A DNA stretch of 64,000 bases from the NCBI RefSeq assembly GCF_022179725.1, contig NZ_BPRC01000004.1, positions 186,001 to 250,000 of the forward strand. The letters run 5' to 3'. The notes beneath the pieces are model-generated. The model was not told the DNA's origin. It worked only from the letters and a program-made list of their open reading frames with translations, and ran no database searches. The position numbers were made by a program, and so were the translations under genes. The stretch is from Methylorubrum aminovorans (GTDB lineage Bacteria > Pseudomonadota > Alphaproteobacteria > Rhizobiales > Beijerinckiaceae). How positions within the stretch are numbered: position 1 is the stretch's first letter; each line of letters begins with the position of its first letter. Shown one piece after another: positions 1 through 9,583 of this stretch.

Positions 1-2
1 CG

Positions 3-392
3 ATGATCTCGCGCGATCTGCGGGCGACGGCCAAACGCGGCGTCGCCGAGGCGCTGCGGACGCAATCGGGACTCGGCGACGCGCTGGTGGACGGCCCGAC
101 CGGGGTCAAGATCCTGCCCTTCGACGACGCGGCCCTGAGCCTCGGCACCGCGGCCTATACCGGCGCGCTCCTGGCAACGGCGGCGTCCTTCAACACGGTC
201 TTCGTGGATATCGGGCTGATCGGCACCGACATTGCCGCCGAGCGCCTCGCCCAGGACCAGCGCTTCCCCGCCCTGCTGCTGACGGCGAGTGCCAAGAGCA
301 GCGCCGTCAGCCGGCTGCAGCGGGCCCTCGACGCCACCGGCCGCGACCGGCGGGTACAGCTCGTGATCACCGACGCGGAGGCCGAGGCGTGA
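3..392 (+). CDS. C-terminal part of an exopolysaccharide-locus protein, possibly BY-kinase/Wzc-like ATPase (partial)
   Basis: The frame is open to the left edge, so the first ATG is probably internal and the gene begins outside the window. What is visible is about 129 residues of alpha/beta character with a hydrophobic strand ending in VFVDIGLIGTD, which resembles the Walker-B region of the tyrosine-kinase-like ATPases that accompany polysaccharide chain-length regulators. No Walker A motif is present in the visible part. Its stop overlaps the GTG start of the next gene (GTGA at 389-392), so the two are translationally coupled. The neighbouring glycosyltransferase, deacetylase and flippase support a role in surface polysaccharide production. 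The family assignment is tentative. Confidence 0.45.
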   Translation: MISRDLRATAKRGVAEALRTQSGLGDALVDGPTGVKILPFDDAALSLGTAAYTGALLATAASFNTVFVDIGLIGTDIAAERLAQDQRFPALLLTASAKSSAVSRLQRALDATGRDRRVQLVITDAEAEA

Positions 393-2444
393 GCCCTCAG
401 CCGCACCGGACGGTGGCGGCGTTCCGCGCGGCCCTATTCACCGCTGTGCTCGTCCTCGGCTCGGCCGCGCCGGGACGGGCCGGCGAGGCGAAGGCGCCCG
501 TGGTCCTGCAGGTCGCGCCCACGGGAGCAGCCGGAACGGGCCGGAAGGACCGCTTCGCCGATCTGCCGCAGGCCCTGGCCCGCGTGGCGGCCCTGCGCCG
601 GCAGGGGGAGGCGCGCGCGATCGTCGTGGAGCTGGAGCCCGGCACGCACCGGATTACCGCGCCCGTACGGATCGGCCCCGAACATTCCGGTGCAGCCGGG
701 GCGCCGCTGACCCTGCGCGGCGCGGCCGACGGATCGAGCCGGCTCGTCGGCAGCGTACCCCCCTGGTCCCTGCCGCGTTGCCGCCGCGCCTGCGCGAGCG
801 GCTGCCCGCGGTCGCGCGCGCGGCGGTGCGGGCCTACCGCCTGCCCGAGGCCCTGCGCCGGGAGCCGGCCTTCCGCGCGCCGCGTACCTTGCGCGAGACG
901 CATCCGCGGGTCACCGAGATCTTCGATGCGGGGGGGCGCTGCGCCCGGCGCAGTGGCCGAATCCCGGTCCTGATCCCGGGCCGAACACCGGGTGGACGAC
1001 GGTGGCCGGCGCCGCGGCCGGCGGCCTGGACTTCATTCTAAGGGACGTGCCGGGCCTGCCCGACCTGTCGCAGGAGCGCGACCTGTGGGTGGAGGGCTTC
1101 TGGCGCTGGGACTGGCTTCTGGAGACGATCCACGTCACGCAGGTCGATCAGCGCCGCCGCCGGCTCGAACTCGACGTCCCGCCCTACGAGGGTATCCGCG
1201 AGGGTGCGCGGATGCGGGTGGTCCACGCGCTGGACGCCCTCGACGAGGCCGGCGAATGGTGGCGCGAGAGCGAGAGCGGCCTGCTGCTCGCTTGGCCCTC
1301 TGCCGGCGCGGCCGAACTGGAAGCGAGCCTCGCGGAGACGCTGATTCGGGCGGAGGGCGCCCGCCACCTGCGCATCGAGCGTCTCAGACTGGAGCGCGCC
1401 CGCGGTGACCTGTTCGTCGCGCGAGGCGGGGAAGATATCGAGATCCGGGCGAGCGCACTGGCCTGGGCGGCGGGCCGCGCGGCGGTGTTCGAAGGTGTCG
1501 CCGGGGGCGGCGTCTCAGGCAGCGCGATCCATGACATCGGCGCAAGCGCGGTCCGCCTCGTCGGCGGCGATCGCGCCTCCTTGCGGCCGGGCGGCCTGTT
1601 CGTGCGCGATTCCCGCTTCACCCGCTTCTCGCGGCTGGCCCAGACCCAAAGTTCGGCAATCGAACTCGACGGCGTCGGCGCGGAGGCGAGCGGGAACTTC
1701 ATCACCGACGCGATCGGCTACGCGGTCTACCTACGCGGCAACGATCACGTCTTCCGCCGCAACGAGGTGGCTCGGCTCATCCACGGCCTGAGCGACACCG
1801 GTGCGATCTATGCCGGCCGCGACTTCACCGCCCGCGGCTCGATCATTGAGGACAACTACGTCCACGACATCCGCACCGTGCCGGGGATGGAGGTGAAGGG
1901 CGTCTACCTCGACGACATGGCGAGCGGCTTCACCGTTCGGCGCAACCTGTTCGTCGATGTCCAGCAGCCAGTCTTCATCGGCGGCGGCAGCGACAACGTC
2001 GTCACGCGCAACGTCTTCGTCGCATCGAGTCCGATGGTGGCCCTCGATGCTCGAGGCCTTACTTGGATGAAGCCGGCGCTGAACGAGCCCGATTCGGAAT
2101 TCCACACCGCGTTTGCCGCGATGCCGCTCGCATCGCCGCCCTGGCGGATGCGCTATCCGAGTCTTGCGCAGGCGCTTTCCGACGAGCCGGGCGTCGCCCG
2201 CAACAACCAGATCGTCGACAACGTCGCCATCGCCAGCGACGGGCTCGCCCTCACCGACATGGCTGATGCGAGCCGGCAGATCATCCTGTTCAACACCCGC
2301 CTCGACGGTCCGCCCCCGCCATCCGGCGACCTCGATGCGCTGGTCCGCTTCGCCGCCGGACGCGGCGTGACGCTCGGGCTCGATCCGCGGGTTCTGCGGC
2401 GCGACGGGTTGCCGGGCTCGCCGTTCACCGATGCGCGCCGCTGA
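389..2444 (+). pseudogene. Secreted right-handed parallel beta-helix protein, broken by two frameshifts
   Basis: Three consecutive reading frames together give one protein of about 680 residues. Frame 1 (389 to about 757) encodes a signal peptide and the start of the beta-helix fold. Reading continues one frame over from about 760 to 935 (ending EIFDAGG), and the third frame from about 936 carries the rest, with repeats such as VRRNLFVDV and VTRNVFVAS typical of pectate-lyase-like beta-helix proteins. The first shift falls in a run of six C (758-763), the second in a run of seven G (930-936). Each could be restored by one added base. Proteins of this fold in polysaccharide loci are often lyases or epimerases, but no catalytic residues can be assigned here. 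Either the gene is dead or the homopolymers are misread. Confidence 0.75.
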
Positions 2445-2563
2445 CCGACTTCTGCGCGAATGCCTCACACCGTTTCCGGCTGATCGGCTCCGTTAGACAT
2501 CCGTCGTTCCGAGGCGCGGAAAGTGGGATGAGCTGATACCGAGGCAGCCGGTCCAAGAGGGGC

Positions 2564-3106
2564 TCAAGCAACCTTGGACGGTGCCTCGGTGAGAATGGAA
2601 AACTCGTTGACGATGGCCTCGTGGACCTGCTTCAGCCAGTCCTCGGCGATGCGCGCGCGCTCCTCGGCAGCCTCCGCCCGCTCCTCCGCCGCGCGGATGC
2701 GCTGCTCGGCCTGGGCCTGCACGGTGGCCGCCTTGGTCTCGGCGGTCCGGACCCGCTCGCTGGCGAGCTTGATGTCTTCGCGAACGCGCTCCAGCAGCTC
2801 GTGCACCCGCTGCTCCTGCTCCTGGGCCTGCGCTTCGACTTCGCGGGTCCGGTGAGCGGCCGCCCGCACACGATCGATCAGGTTCGCCCAATCCTGCGAG
2901 GACGAGGGCGCCGCGGCCGGGATGGACATGCCCGCGTCAGCATCCGTCTGAACGAGCCGCAGAATGCTCGTCAGGCTATCGGCCGGCTTTGACAGATCTT
3001 GAGATACAATAGACATATTTTGAGACTCAGAGCGATCAAAATCAAGCGGACGCTCCCACCGCATCTTCTTGATAATATCCATTTTGAAAAGCTTCCAGCG
3101 AGACAT
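2564..3106 (-). CDS. Coiled-coil hypothetical protein
   Basis: About 180 residues. Roughly residues 75-165 are a continuous Ala/Glu/Arg/Gln-rich helix with heptad spacing, for example RAAEERAEAAEERARIAEDW, which predicts a coiled coil. No signal peptide or membrane segment is seen. The start is uncertain: the first Met would give a basic N-terminus from AT-rich DNA, while an internal Met at residue 31 (MSIVSQDL) would place the start near 3016. It lies opposite to the beta-helix gene and upstream of AT-rich DNA. No function is recognised. It could be a structural or chain-length-associated component of the polysaccharide locus, which is only a guess from position. Confidence 0.6.
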   Translation of the reverse strand: MSRWKLFKMDIIKKMRWERPLDFDRSESQNMSIVSQDLSKPADSLTSILRLVQTDADAGMSIPAAAPSSSQDWANLIDRVRAAAHRTREVEAQAQEQEQRVHELLERVREDIKLASERVRTAETKAATVQAQAEQRIRAAEERAEAAEERARIAEDWLKQVHEAIVNEFSILTEAPSKVA

Positions 3107-3496
3107 GGAGGCGCAGCGGACACATGCGGGCTAGGTATGATCCGCAAAAACACAATCGTTCAAGTTATTCAGCCGAAGCAAGTCAATTTTTTAAGGATAA
3201 AATAGCCACGTTTGCCTTACAGCATGATGTTGTAAAAATATCACAAATCTGCTCTATGCTTGTTTTTGCAAATCGGCAGATCCTATTTAAAAATTTCGAA
3301 TATCAGCGCGCAAGTTCGTCTCAACGCGAGGCTACCAACCCCCTTTCTATTGGTACAGGGTCCGCAGCCTCAACTATCTGATTACTCGATTTCACATTTT
3401 TCGCGCCGGCTAACTTGATCGCCGAGTGAAAACCGCTTCTTCAACCCATCCGGTGGCGACTGGATTTGTGCCCCGCAGGCGGCATCCGCATCGTTA
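3107..3496. other. AT-rich intergenic stretch without a convincing gene
   Basis: This interval is much richer in A and T than its surroundings, especially 3150-3410. Short open frames exist on the plus strand but have no ribosome site or family resemblance. It may hold the promoter of the coiled-coil gene on the minus strand. I see no repeats or RNA gene in it. Confidence 0.5.
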
Positions 3497-4657
3497 TCAG
3501 GCGCAGCCCGCAAGGACCGGTTCAAGGGCATCGATGTAGCCCGTCACGGCCGCTTCCGCCGTGAAATGCGGGAGGGCGCGCTCCGCCGCGCGCCGCAGCC
3601 CCTGGCGGAGACTCTCGTCATCGAGGAGTCTCACGGTCGCCGCGATCCAATCCGCTACGATCATCGGCCGCACCTCACCGCAGCCATGGGCTTCGAGCAG
3701 GCCGCGGGCCGCGCCGGAATGGGGCGAGGCCAGCACCGGCGTGCCGCTCTGGAGCGCTTCCTGCACCACGATCCCCCAAACGTCGCCGCGGCTTGGGAAC
3801 AGGAAGAGCCGCGCCGAGGCGTAGACTTCGGGCAGCGCCTCCTGGCCGAGGAATCCGTCGAACCGGGCGGAGAGCCCGGCCTGGGCGAAACGCGCCTCCA
3901 TCTCGGCCCGCAGCGGTCCGTCGCCCGCGACCCGGACCGACAGCGGCCGGCCCAGCGCGCGGCAGCCGAGCACCACGTCGGTGAAGAAGCGGGCGCCCTT
4001 CACCTCCTCGTTCAGCATGCCGCAGAACAGGAGGTCGTAGGGCCGGGCAGAATCCGGCGGCGGGGCGGACGGCGTCCAGGCCGGGAAGAGCGGGCTGAGG
4101 ACGAAGCGTTCGGGTGGCAGCCCGTAGCGGGCAAGCACGGCACCGCTGCCCGCGCTCGGCCCGATCCCGGCGGCGGCCCCGGAAACGATGGCGCGGCGCA
4201 GCCAGCGATGCGGGGCGGAACCCTGGCCGGGATCGGTCTCGGGCACGCAGTCGGTGCGGATCAGGGTCGGGATGCGCCGCAGGCGCGCGGCGCCGGCCGC
4301 CATCAGCATGGTCGGCGAGAAATCGTTGAGGACGAAGGCCGCCGGCCGGAGCGCGGCGAGCCGCGGCACCACCGCCGGGTTGACGTAGAGGTTACGGATC
4401 GAGGAGCGGTGCCAGCGCAGGCCCGGCAGCACCGCGTGCCGGTAGTGGAGGGGCGGCGGCATCACCCATTGCCGCGCACGCTCGCGCTGTGTGCAGGACA
4501 GGACATGCAGGGCCCGACCGTCCCGGCCGGCCAGCCGCTCCGCCAGACGCTCGTAGAGCACATGGGTGTAGGGCGCGAGCGCCCCGGTCACGACGACGAC
4601 CGGGGGCGGACCGGGCGCATCGGAAACGATGTCGGACGGCCTGGCACCGGCTCGCAT
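3497..4657 (-). CDS. Glycosyltransferase family 4 (GT-B fold)
   Basis: Predicted to transfer a sugar from a nucleotide-sugar donor onto a growing surface polysaccharide. The start is taken at the ATG giving MRAGARPSD, because an upstream in-frame start would run into the preceding deacetylase gene. The N-terminal half begins with a beta strand (PPVVVVTGALAPYTH) and the C-terminal half has the family 4 signature: a donor domain opening (YDLLFCGMLNEEVKG), then DGFLGQEALPEVYASA and the acidic loop SRGDVWGIVVQEALQSGTPV, whose second Glu is the usual donor-binding residue. Length (386 residues) is normal. It lies 76 bp downstream of the deacetylase on the same strand, so the two probably form one transcript. 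Confidence 0.85.
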   Translation of the reverse strand: MRAGARPSDIVSDAPGPPPVVVVTGALAPYTHVLYERLAERLAGRDGRALHVLSCTQRERARQWVMPPPLHYRHAVLPGLRWHRSSIRNLYVNPAVVPRLAALRPAAFVLNDFSPTMLMAAGAARLRRIPTLIRTDCVPETDPGQGSAPHRWLRRAIVSGAAAGIGPSAGSGAVLARYGLPPERFVLSPLFPAWTPSAPPPDSARPYDLLFCGMLNEEVKGARFFTDVVLGCRALGRPLSVRVAGDGPLRAEMEARFAQAGLSARFDGFLGQEALPEVYASARLFLFPSRGDVWGIVVQEALQSGTPVLASPHSGAARGLLEAHGCGEVRPMIVADWIAATVRLLDDESLRQGLRRAAERALPHFTAEAAVTGYIDALEPVLAGCA

Positions 4658-4733
4658 GGGCGGGGACCTCGGGTCGGGCGCTGCGGGCGTGAAGGGTCCG
4701 GCGCCGGTCACCAGTGATAGCTCCGAAATCTTC

Positions 4734-5588
4734 TCAAGCCGTTCCTGCCGCTCTTCGTCGGGTCGGCCCCGTCGCCCGCCATCCCGTCCTGCGGCCACCC
4801 ATCAGGGCCTCGAAATGTGAGACCGGCCAATGCGGCTCGACCACGTGGCGGGGCAGCATGGGAAGATCGGCGGCACTGGTCGCCCGGCCGCGCCGGGTGG
4901 TGAAGAACGTCCGGTAGCCGCTCTCCAGTGCCAGGGCCGGATCAAGGGCCGGGTCGAAATCGTGGCCGGCCACGCCCCAGGGACAGGCGAAATGGCGGAT
5001 CTCCCGGCCGGTGAGGGCGGCAAGCGCGCGGCGCGAGCGAGCGATCTCGTCGGCCACCCGATCACGGCCGAGCCGGCTCAGGCGGTGATGGGTGGCGGTG
5101 TGCGATCCGATGTCGAGCCCGTCGTCGCACCAAGCCGCCACCTCGGCCCGATTCATGTAGAGGCGTCCGCTCGGGGCCAGGGACGTCACCCGATCGAGAC
5201 CGGGCGGGGTCGAGGGCGGCGCATCGATCCAATCGCTGACGAGGAAGACGATGCCGGGAACGCCCAGGGCTTTCAGAACCGGGCGCGCTACTTCGAAGGT
5301 ATCGGCGTAGCCGTCGTCGAACGTGATCAGGAAGGCGCGCTCACCGGCCGGCCATCCCGCGGCCAGACGATCGGCGGCGCTGTCGGCATCGATGAAGTCG
5401 CCATGCCCGCCGAGATGGCGCAGTTGCGCGGCGAAGTGATCCTGCTCGGCTTCCGGCACCTGATGGTAGCACAGGGTGTAGAGGCCGGCCTCGGCATGGG
5501 CCAGGGATGTGAACAGGGCCGTGCCGCGCAGGGCGAGCGCACGCAGAGCCGGCACCCGGCGCAACGTCGTCTTGACCCAGTGTTTCAT
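4734..5588 (-). CDS. Polysaccharide deacetylase (NodB homology domain)
   Basis: Carbohydrate esterase family 4 enzyme, expected to remove N- or O-acetyl groups from a surface polysaccharide or its lipid-linked intermediate. Motif 1 is TFDDGYADTF with the catalytic base and metal-binding Asp pair, and motif 2 is HTATHH with the metal-binding histidines. Motif 3 is FACPWG, where the usual residue before Pro is Tyr, a mild deviation. The protein is 284 residues. The N-terminus has a short hydrophobic stretch (LRALALRGTALFTSL) but no clear cleavage site. The 203-bp gap to the divergent FemAB-like gene probably holds promoters for both directions. The last residues are Arg-rich and may be a low-complexity tail. 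Confidence 0.85.
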   Translation of the reverse strand: MKHWVKTTLRRVPALRALALRGTALFTSLAHAEAGLYTLCYHQVPEAEQDHFAAQLRHLGGHGDFIDADSAADRLAAGWPAGERAFLITFDDGYADTFEVARPVLKALGVPGIVFLVSDWIDAPPSTPPGLDRVTSLAPSGRLYMNRAEVAAWCDDGLDIGSHTATHHRLSRLGRDRVADEIARSRRALAALTGREIRHFACPWGVAGHDFDPALDPALALESGYRTFFTTRRGRATSAADLPMLPRHVVEPHWPVSHFEALMGGRRTGWRATGPTRRRAAGTA

Positions 5589-5791
5589 CCCGGCCCCATC
5601 CTTCGAAGCAGGCGCCTATCACGAAAATGTTCTGGCAGCACCTGTATAAATCGTCCCCAAATACCGTGGTTAATCAGCCAACTTGGTTTCACTATTGATA
5701 AGGGCAGCCTGGCGCGTCGCTTGCTCCGCGGCTCGGGGCAGGCCATGGATCGTCCCGATCTGGGATATTCCGGCACGCGAGGGGCATCAGG

Positions 5792-6790
5792 GTGGGGCAG
5801 GCGACGGTCGTCGATGTGACGGACGATCCCGAATGGGACGCGGCAATCTGGCAGCAGCCGAGTGCCAACATCTACGCTTCGCGCCGTTGGGGCGAGTACA
5901 AGCGGCTCATCGGCTGGGACGTGCGGCGGCTCTCGATCCGCACCGGCGACGGGCAGGCGCTCGCCTTCGCGCAGGTTCAGCGCCGCCGCCGCACGCTCGG
6001 CCACATCGTGCTGGCACAGGGCTGCCCGATCCTGACGCCGCTGGGAGAGAGGCGGGCGGACGCCGTGTTCCGCGTTCTCCTCGATCATCTCGAACTCGGC
6101 CGCTTCGATCTGCTCGGCGTGAACTATCAGCAGTTCCAGTCGCAGGCCGCATTGCTGGCCCTGCTCGGCCACGGATTTGCGCCGGTCGTGACCACGCGGA
6201 CGCATACGCTCGAACTCGATCTCACCCGAGACCTGGATCAGATCCGCGCCCGCATGGAGGGCCGCTGGCGCGACGAACTCAGGACCGCCGAGAGCAATCC
6301 CGACCTCGTGACCCTTTATCCGACCGGCCCGGCGGAGCGGCAGTCCGCCTTCGAGACCTTCAGCCACCTCTATGCCGCCCTGAAACGGCGCAAGGGCTTC
6401 CGCAACAGCCTCGACACCGAGGCCTTCCGCGATCTGGCCGCTAACGACCCGAACCTTCTCTTTCTCGAGATGCGCGAGCGGAATGAACCGATCCTGGTGC
6501 GGATCGTCCACCGGACGGCGAAACGCTGGACGGATTTCTACCTCGCCTCGAACGCGCGGGCCAAGGCGACCGGGGCCGGCCGCCTCGCGCTGTGGCGCCT
6601 GATCGAGCGGGCCCGGCGCGAGGGCGCTTCGGTGCTCGATCTCGGCGGTATCGACCCGGCCGGCAATCCCGGCGTCTACGAGTTCAAGCGCGGGGTCAGC
6701 CGCAACGTCGTCGCGGCCAACCCGCTCTGGCTCTACAGCCGGACCCGGCTGCTGCGCCGCGCCGCGACAGCCGTCCTGGCCACGCGGTGA
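5792..6790 (+). CDS. FemAB/GNAT-like protein of exopolysaccharide loci
   Basis: A 332-residue protein with the tandem acyltransferase fold of the FemAB/peptidoglycan-bridge group. It opens with YASRRWGEYKRLIGWDVRRL and ends with the characteristic LDLGGIDPAGNPGVYEFKRG, where the Gly-rich and GVYEFK parts belong to the aminoacyl/acyl donor site. In alphaproteobacterial polysaccharide clusters such proteins are thought to acylate or aminoacylate the glycan or a lipid carrier; the substrate cannot be read from sequence. The start is a GTG. It is followed 25 bp later by the flippase pseudogene, suggesting a shared transcript. Confidence 0.75.
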   Translation: MGQATVVDVTDDPEWDAAIWQQPSANIYASRRWGEYKRLIGWDVRRLSIRTGDGQALAFAQVQRRRRTLGHIVLAQGCPILTPLGERRADAVFRVLLDHLELGRFDLLGVNYQQFQSQAALLALLGHGFAPVVTTRTHTLELDLTRDLDQIRARMEGRWRDELRTAESNPDLVTLYPTGPAERQSAFETFSHLYAALKRRKGFRNSLDTEAFRDLAANDPNLLFLEMRERNEPILVRIVHRTAKRWTDFYLASNARAKATGAGRLALWRLIERARREGASVLDLGGIDPAGNPGVYEFKRGVSRNVVAANPLWLYSRTRLLRRAATAVLATR

Positions 6791-6815
6791 CAGGGCCAGG
6801 AGCAGGAGATCGGCG

Positions 6816-8156
6816 ATGACCGACGCCCCGACCGCGTTCTCCCGGCCCACGGGCTTCATTCGGCGGTCCGTCAGCCTCGTCCGGCATCCGCCGGCCGCGC
6901 TCGTGGCTCTGGCCGATCAGGGCGTCGTCAGCGGTTTCGGCTTCCTCAGCGGCATCGCCGCCGCCCGGCTGCTCGGGATCGCCGAGTTCGGGCATTTCGC
7001 GATGATCCTGATCGTGCTCGGCTTCGCCCAAGCCCTGCACAATGCGCTGATCACCGCGCCGATGATGACGCTCGTCGGTGCCCGCAGCGGCGTCTCGACG
7101 GCCTACGGCGCGACCATCCTCGCGGGCGCCTTCCTGCTCTGCCTGCCCGGCGCCGTCTTCGTGGTGGCCGCCCTTTTGATCGCCGGGATGTCGGGCGAGA
7201 CGCTGCTCGCGGCCTGCGCCCTGATGCTGGCGCAGAACCTCCAGTTCACCCTGCGCCGCCTGCTGTTTGCCAAGGGCCGGGGCGTGCAGGCCCTGATCAT
7301 GGATTCCGCCCGCGCCGCGAGCTTCCCCCTCGTCGCCCTGCTGATCTGGCTGAGGCACGACGTCGTCGGCGGCAACGGCTTCGTCTGGCTGCTCGCCGCG
7401 ACCTCGTTCGCCACCTGCCTGCCCTTCGTCGTCGCGTTCGGACGGCCGATCCTGCGCCGGCCCGGCTGCGTCTAGGCCGGCACCGTCACGCGGCGTCACA
7501 TCCCGCTCGCGCGCTGGCTCCTGCCCATCGTCTTCATCACCTTCGTGCAGGAACAGCTCATCTGGCTGATGGCCGGTTCGACGCTCGGCCTGGAGGAACT
7601 CGGCGGCCTGCGGGCGGCGCAATACCTCGTCGGAACGGTGCTGCTGCTGCTGGCCGCCACGGAGAACGTGCTGCCGGTGGCCGCGGCACGCGCCCATGCG
7701 GAGGGCGGAGAGGCAGCCCTTCGGTCGTACCTGCTGCGCACGGGCGTGAAGCTCGGCGTGCCGATCATCGCGATCCTGGCCCTTCTCGCCGTTCCCGGCG
7801 AGATGTGGCTGCGGCTGATCTTCGGGACGGAGTACGCGGCCTACGCGACCTGTCTGCGCATCCTCTCGGTCAGCGTCGTGATCGTTCTGGCCCGGGACCT
7901 CACCGCGAATTACTTCCGCGCCAAGCAGAACACCCGCGTGCTGTTCGAGTCGCTCTGCGTGAGCATGGTCGTATCGCTCGCCGTGGTGGTCCCGCTGATG
8001 CACGCCGGCGGTGTCAGCGGCGCGGCGGCGGCGGTGGGCGCCGGGCACCTGGCCTCCCTCGTCTACCTCGTGATCGCGGCTTGGCGGTCATCATGCGCGG
8101 TTGGCCCGGCATTTCCCCGCTGGGGACGCTTGCCCCGGCTTCCGACCCGATCCTGA
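6816..8156 (+). pseudogene. Polysaccharide flippase (Wzx/MATE-like) interrupted by an in-frame TAG
   Basis: One continuous reading frame from 6816 to 8156 encodes a multi-spanning membrane protein with the polysaccharide-export fold: hydrophobic segments such as LLGIAEFGHFAMILIVLGF, then LGLEELGGLRAAQYLVGTVL and a helix pair near the end. It is interrupted by a single TAG at 7473-7475, after 219 residues. The frame then continues with good coding character for another 226 residues, including conserved family features (RAAQYLVG, ATENVLPV). The whole would be about 446 residues, normal for this family. The region after the stop lacks an obvious restart close to the break. The TAG is therefore a nonsense mutation or, less likely, is read through. 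The last 25 residues look non-helical, so the very end may also be altered. Confidence 0.75.
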
Positions 8157-8268
8157 GCCAATACGGCGGCGATGGCCGCCCTCTCGGCCGCCCGAACCGG
8201 GCTCGGAACGGCGCGCGACCGTGGAGGGCCGCCTGTACGCGGCATGACAAAACCCTTACGCTGCATTC

Positions 8269-8781
8269 ATGTTTGATGAGCGTTCCAGGGCCGACCCGCA
8301 CCTGATGCGGACTGCCGAGCTCATGGCCGAGGCCAGCTCTCTCGACGACGTCGTGTCCATCCTCGAGCGGACGGGCCGTCGCATCGCGGGCTCCGATGGG
8401 ATTGCCGTCGTGTTGCGCGAGAATGACGTCTGCGCCTACGTCGCCGAGGACGCGATCGAGCCGCTGTGGAAGGGATCCCGCTTCCCGCTCAATGCCTGCA
8501 TCTCAGGCTGGGCGATGCAGAACCGGGAGACGGCCGTGGTTCCGGATATCGGCACGGATCCCCGCATCCCGACCAGCGCCTACGCCTACAAGGCGATCCG
8601 AAGCCTCGTGATGGTTCCGATCGGCACGCCCGAGCCGGTGGCCGCGCTCGGCGCCTACTGGTGCGCCATGGTCTGGCTCGACGCCGCCACGGTGTCGCGC
8701 CTCGAAGCCCTGGCCGGTCAGGCCACCGCGGCCCTCGCCCGATTGCAGGGGCAACGCAGCACAGAGCCGGCGGCCTCCTAA
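8269..8781 (+). CDS. GAF-domain protein
   Basis: 170 residues forming almost exactly one GAF domain: LMAEASSLDDVVSILERTGR, then ACISGWAMQNRETAVVPDI and IRSLVMVPIG, the usual core of this small-molecule sensing fold. There is no output domain, so it either acts with a separate partner or is a stand-alone binding protein. GAF domains can bind cyclic nucleotides, haem or other ligands; nothing here identifies which. The gene is 112 bp after the flippase pseudogene and has its own ATG. No histidine kinase is adjacent. Confidence 0.75.
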   Translation: MFDERSRADPHLMRTAELMAEASSLDDVVSILERTGRRIAGSDGIAVVLRENDVCAYVAEDAIEPLWKGSRFPLNACISGWAMQNRETAVVPDIGTDPRIPTSAYAYKAIRSLVMVPIGTPEPVAALGAYWCAMVWLDAATVSRLEALAGQATAALARLQGQRSTEPAAS

Positions 8782-8882
8782 CCGACGCCGCGGGCGCGGG
8801 TCCGGTCCGTACATCGATTCATCGTGACCGACGGTGCCGCCGAGGCTATGCAGCGTCGATCGAGAGGAAGCTGGGGGCAGGC

Positions 8883-9101
8883 ATGCCGGTTTTCGTGTTC
8901 AGGGGCGCCCACCGCGCGGCCGATGGTCAGATCGGGCCGACGCTGTTCGAGGAGGCGATCACGGCCGACAATCCGGCCGACGCCGTCCGCCTCGCCAATA
9001 CGCAGGATCTCTCGACCAAGGACGAGCGGGCGAACGCCCTATGGCTCGTCGATGCGCAGGGCATCCTGCACTGGTCCCTGCGGCGCGCGGACCGGGATTG
9101 A
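8883..9101 (+). CDS. Small conserved-type hypothetical protein (72 aa)
   Basis: Start ATG chosen because a purine-rich GAGGAAG lies 14 bp upstream and the product MPVFVFRGAHRAADGQIGP begins cleanly. The protein is a compact 72-residue alpha/beta sequence with no signal peptide, ending in HWSLRRADRD. I do not recognise the family. It sits between the GAF gene and a charged small protein, with intergenic gaps of about 100-240 bp. Confidence 0.5.
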   Translation: MPVFVFRGAHRAADGQIGPTLFEEAITADNPADAVRLANTQDLSTKDERANALWLVDAQGILHWSLRRADRD

Positions 9102-9344
9102 GCGGAAGCAGGCCGCCGCGGCCCCGCGATTGCTTGAGCCGGCCGCGAAGACCGGGGGAAAACCTGCCCCGCTCGGGCTGAATTGGTCTTTGCCGGCGCT
9201 TTCGTGCTAAGTCTTGAGGCAGGAATCCCTGACGATCCCGCTCGGGGTTCTTCTGCCGTCCCACGCCCGATCCTGTCCGCGTCGGGACGCCGCGCGCCGC
9301 CGCCGGGATTTCATGCGGCGCGAGTTCTCGTCGAAAGATTTTTC

Positions 9345-9578
9345 ATGAGCGACGACATCGACGCCAAGACCCGCGCCGCGGAGCGCGCCGAGCGGGCCGA
9401 GCGCATGGCCCGCGAGGGACAGCAGGCGATGGCCGAGCATCTGGCCGCGGTCAAAGCCGTGGACGAGCGCACCGTGCGCCTGCGGGCGCTGCGGCTCGCC
9501 AAGGAAGCCGAGGAGGCCGCGGAGCGGGCCGCCAACCCGCCCGCGCCCAAGCGCGGCCGCAAGAAGGCGACGGCCTGA
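9345..9578 (+). CDS. Small charged helical protein (77 aa)
   Basis: MSDDIDAKTRAAERAERAER begins a protein that is nearly all Ala/Glu/Arg helix with heptad-like spacing, ending in a basic tail (PAPKRGRKKATA) of the kind that contacts nucleic acid. It is followed after only 5 bp by the BrnA-like gene, so both are probably one transcription unit. No function is recognised. Confidence 0.55.
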   Translation: MSDDIDAKTRAAERAERAERMAREGQQAMAEHLAAVKAVDERTVRLRALRLAKEAEEAAERAANPPAPKRGRKKATA

Positions 9579-9583
9579 GCCCC

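Noticed and set aside
3124..3381. 85-residue plus-strand frame in AT-rich DNA
   Set aside because: No ribosome site and no recognisable sequence; coding potential cannot be supported.
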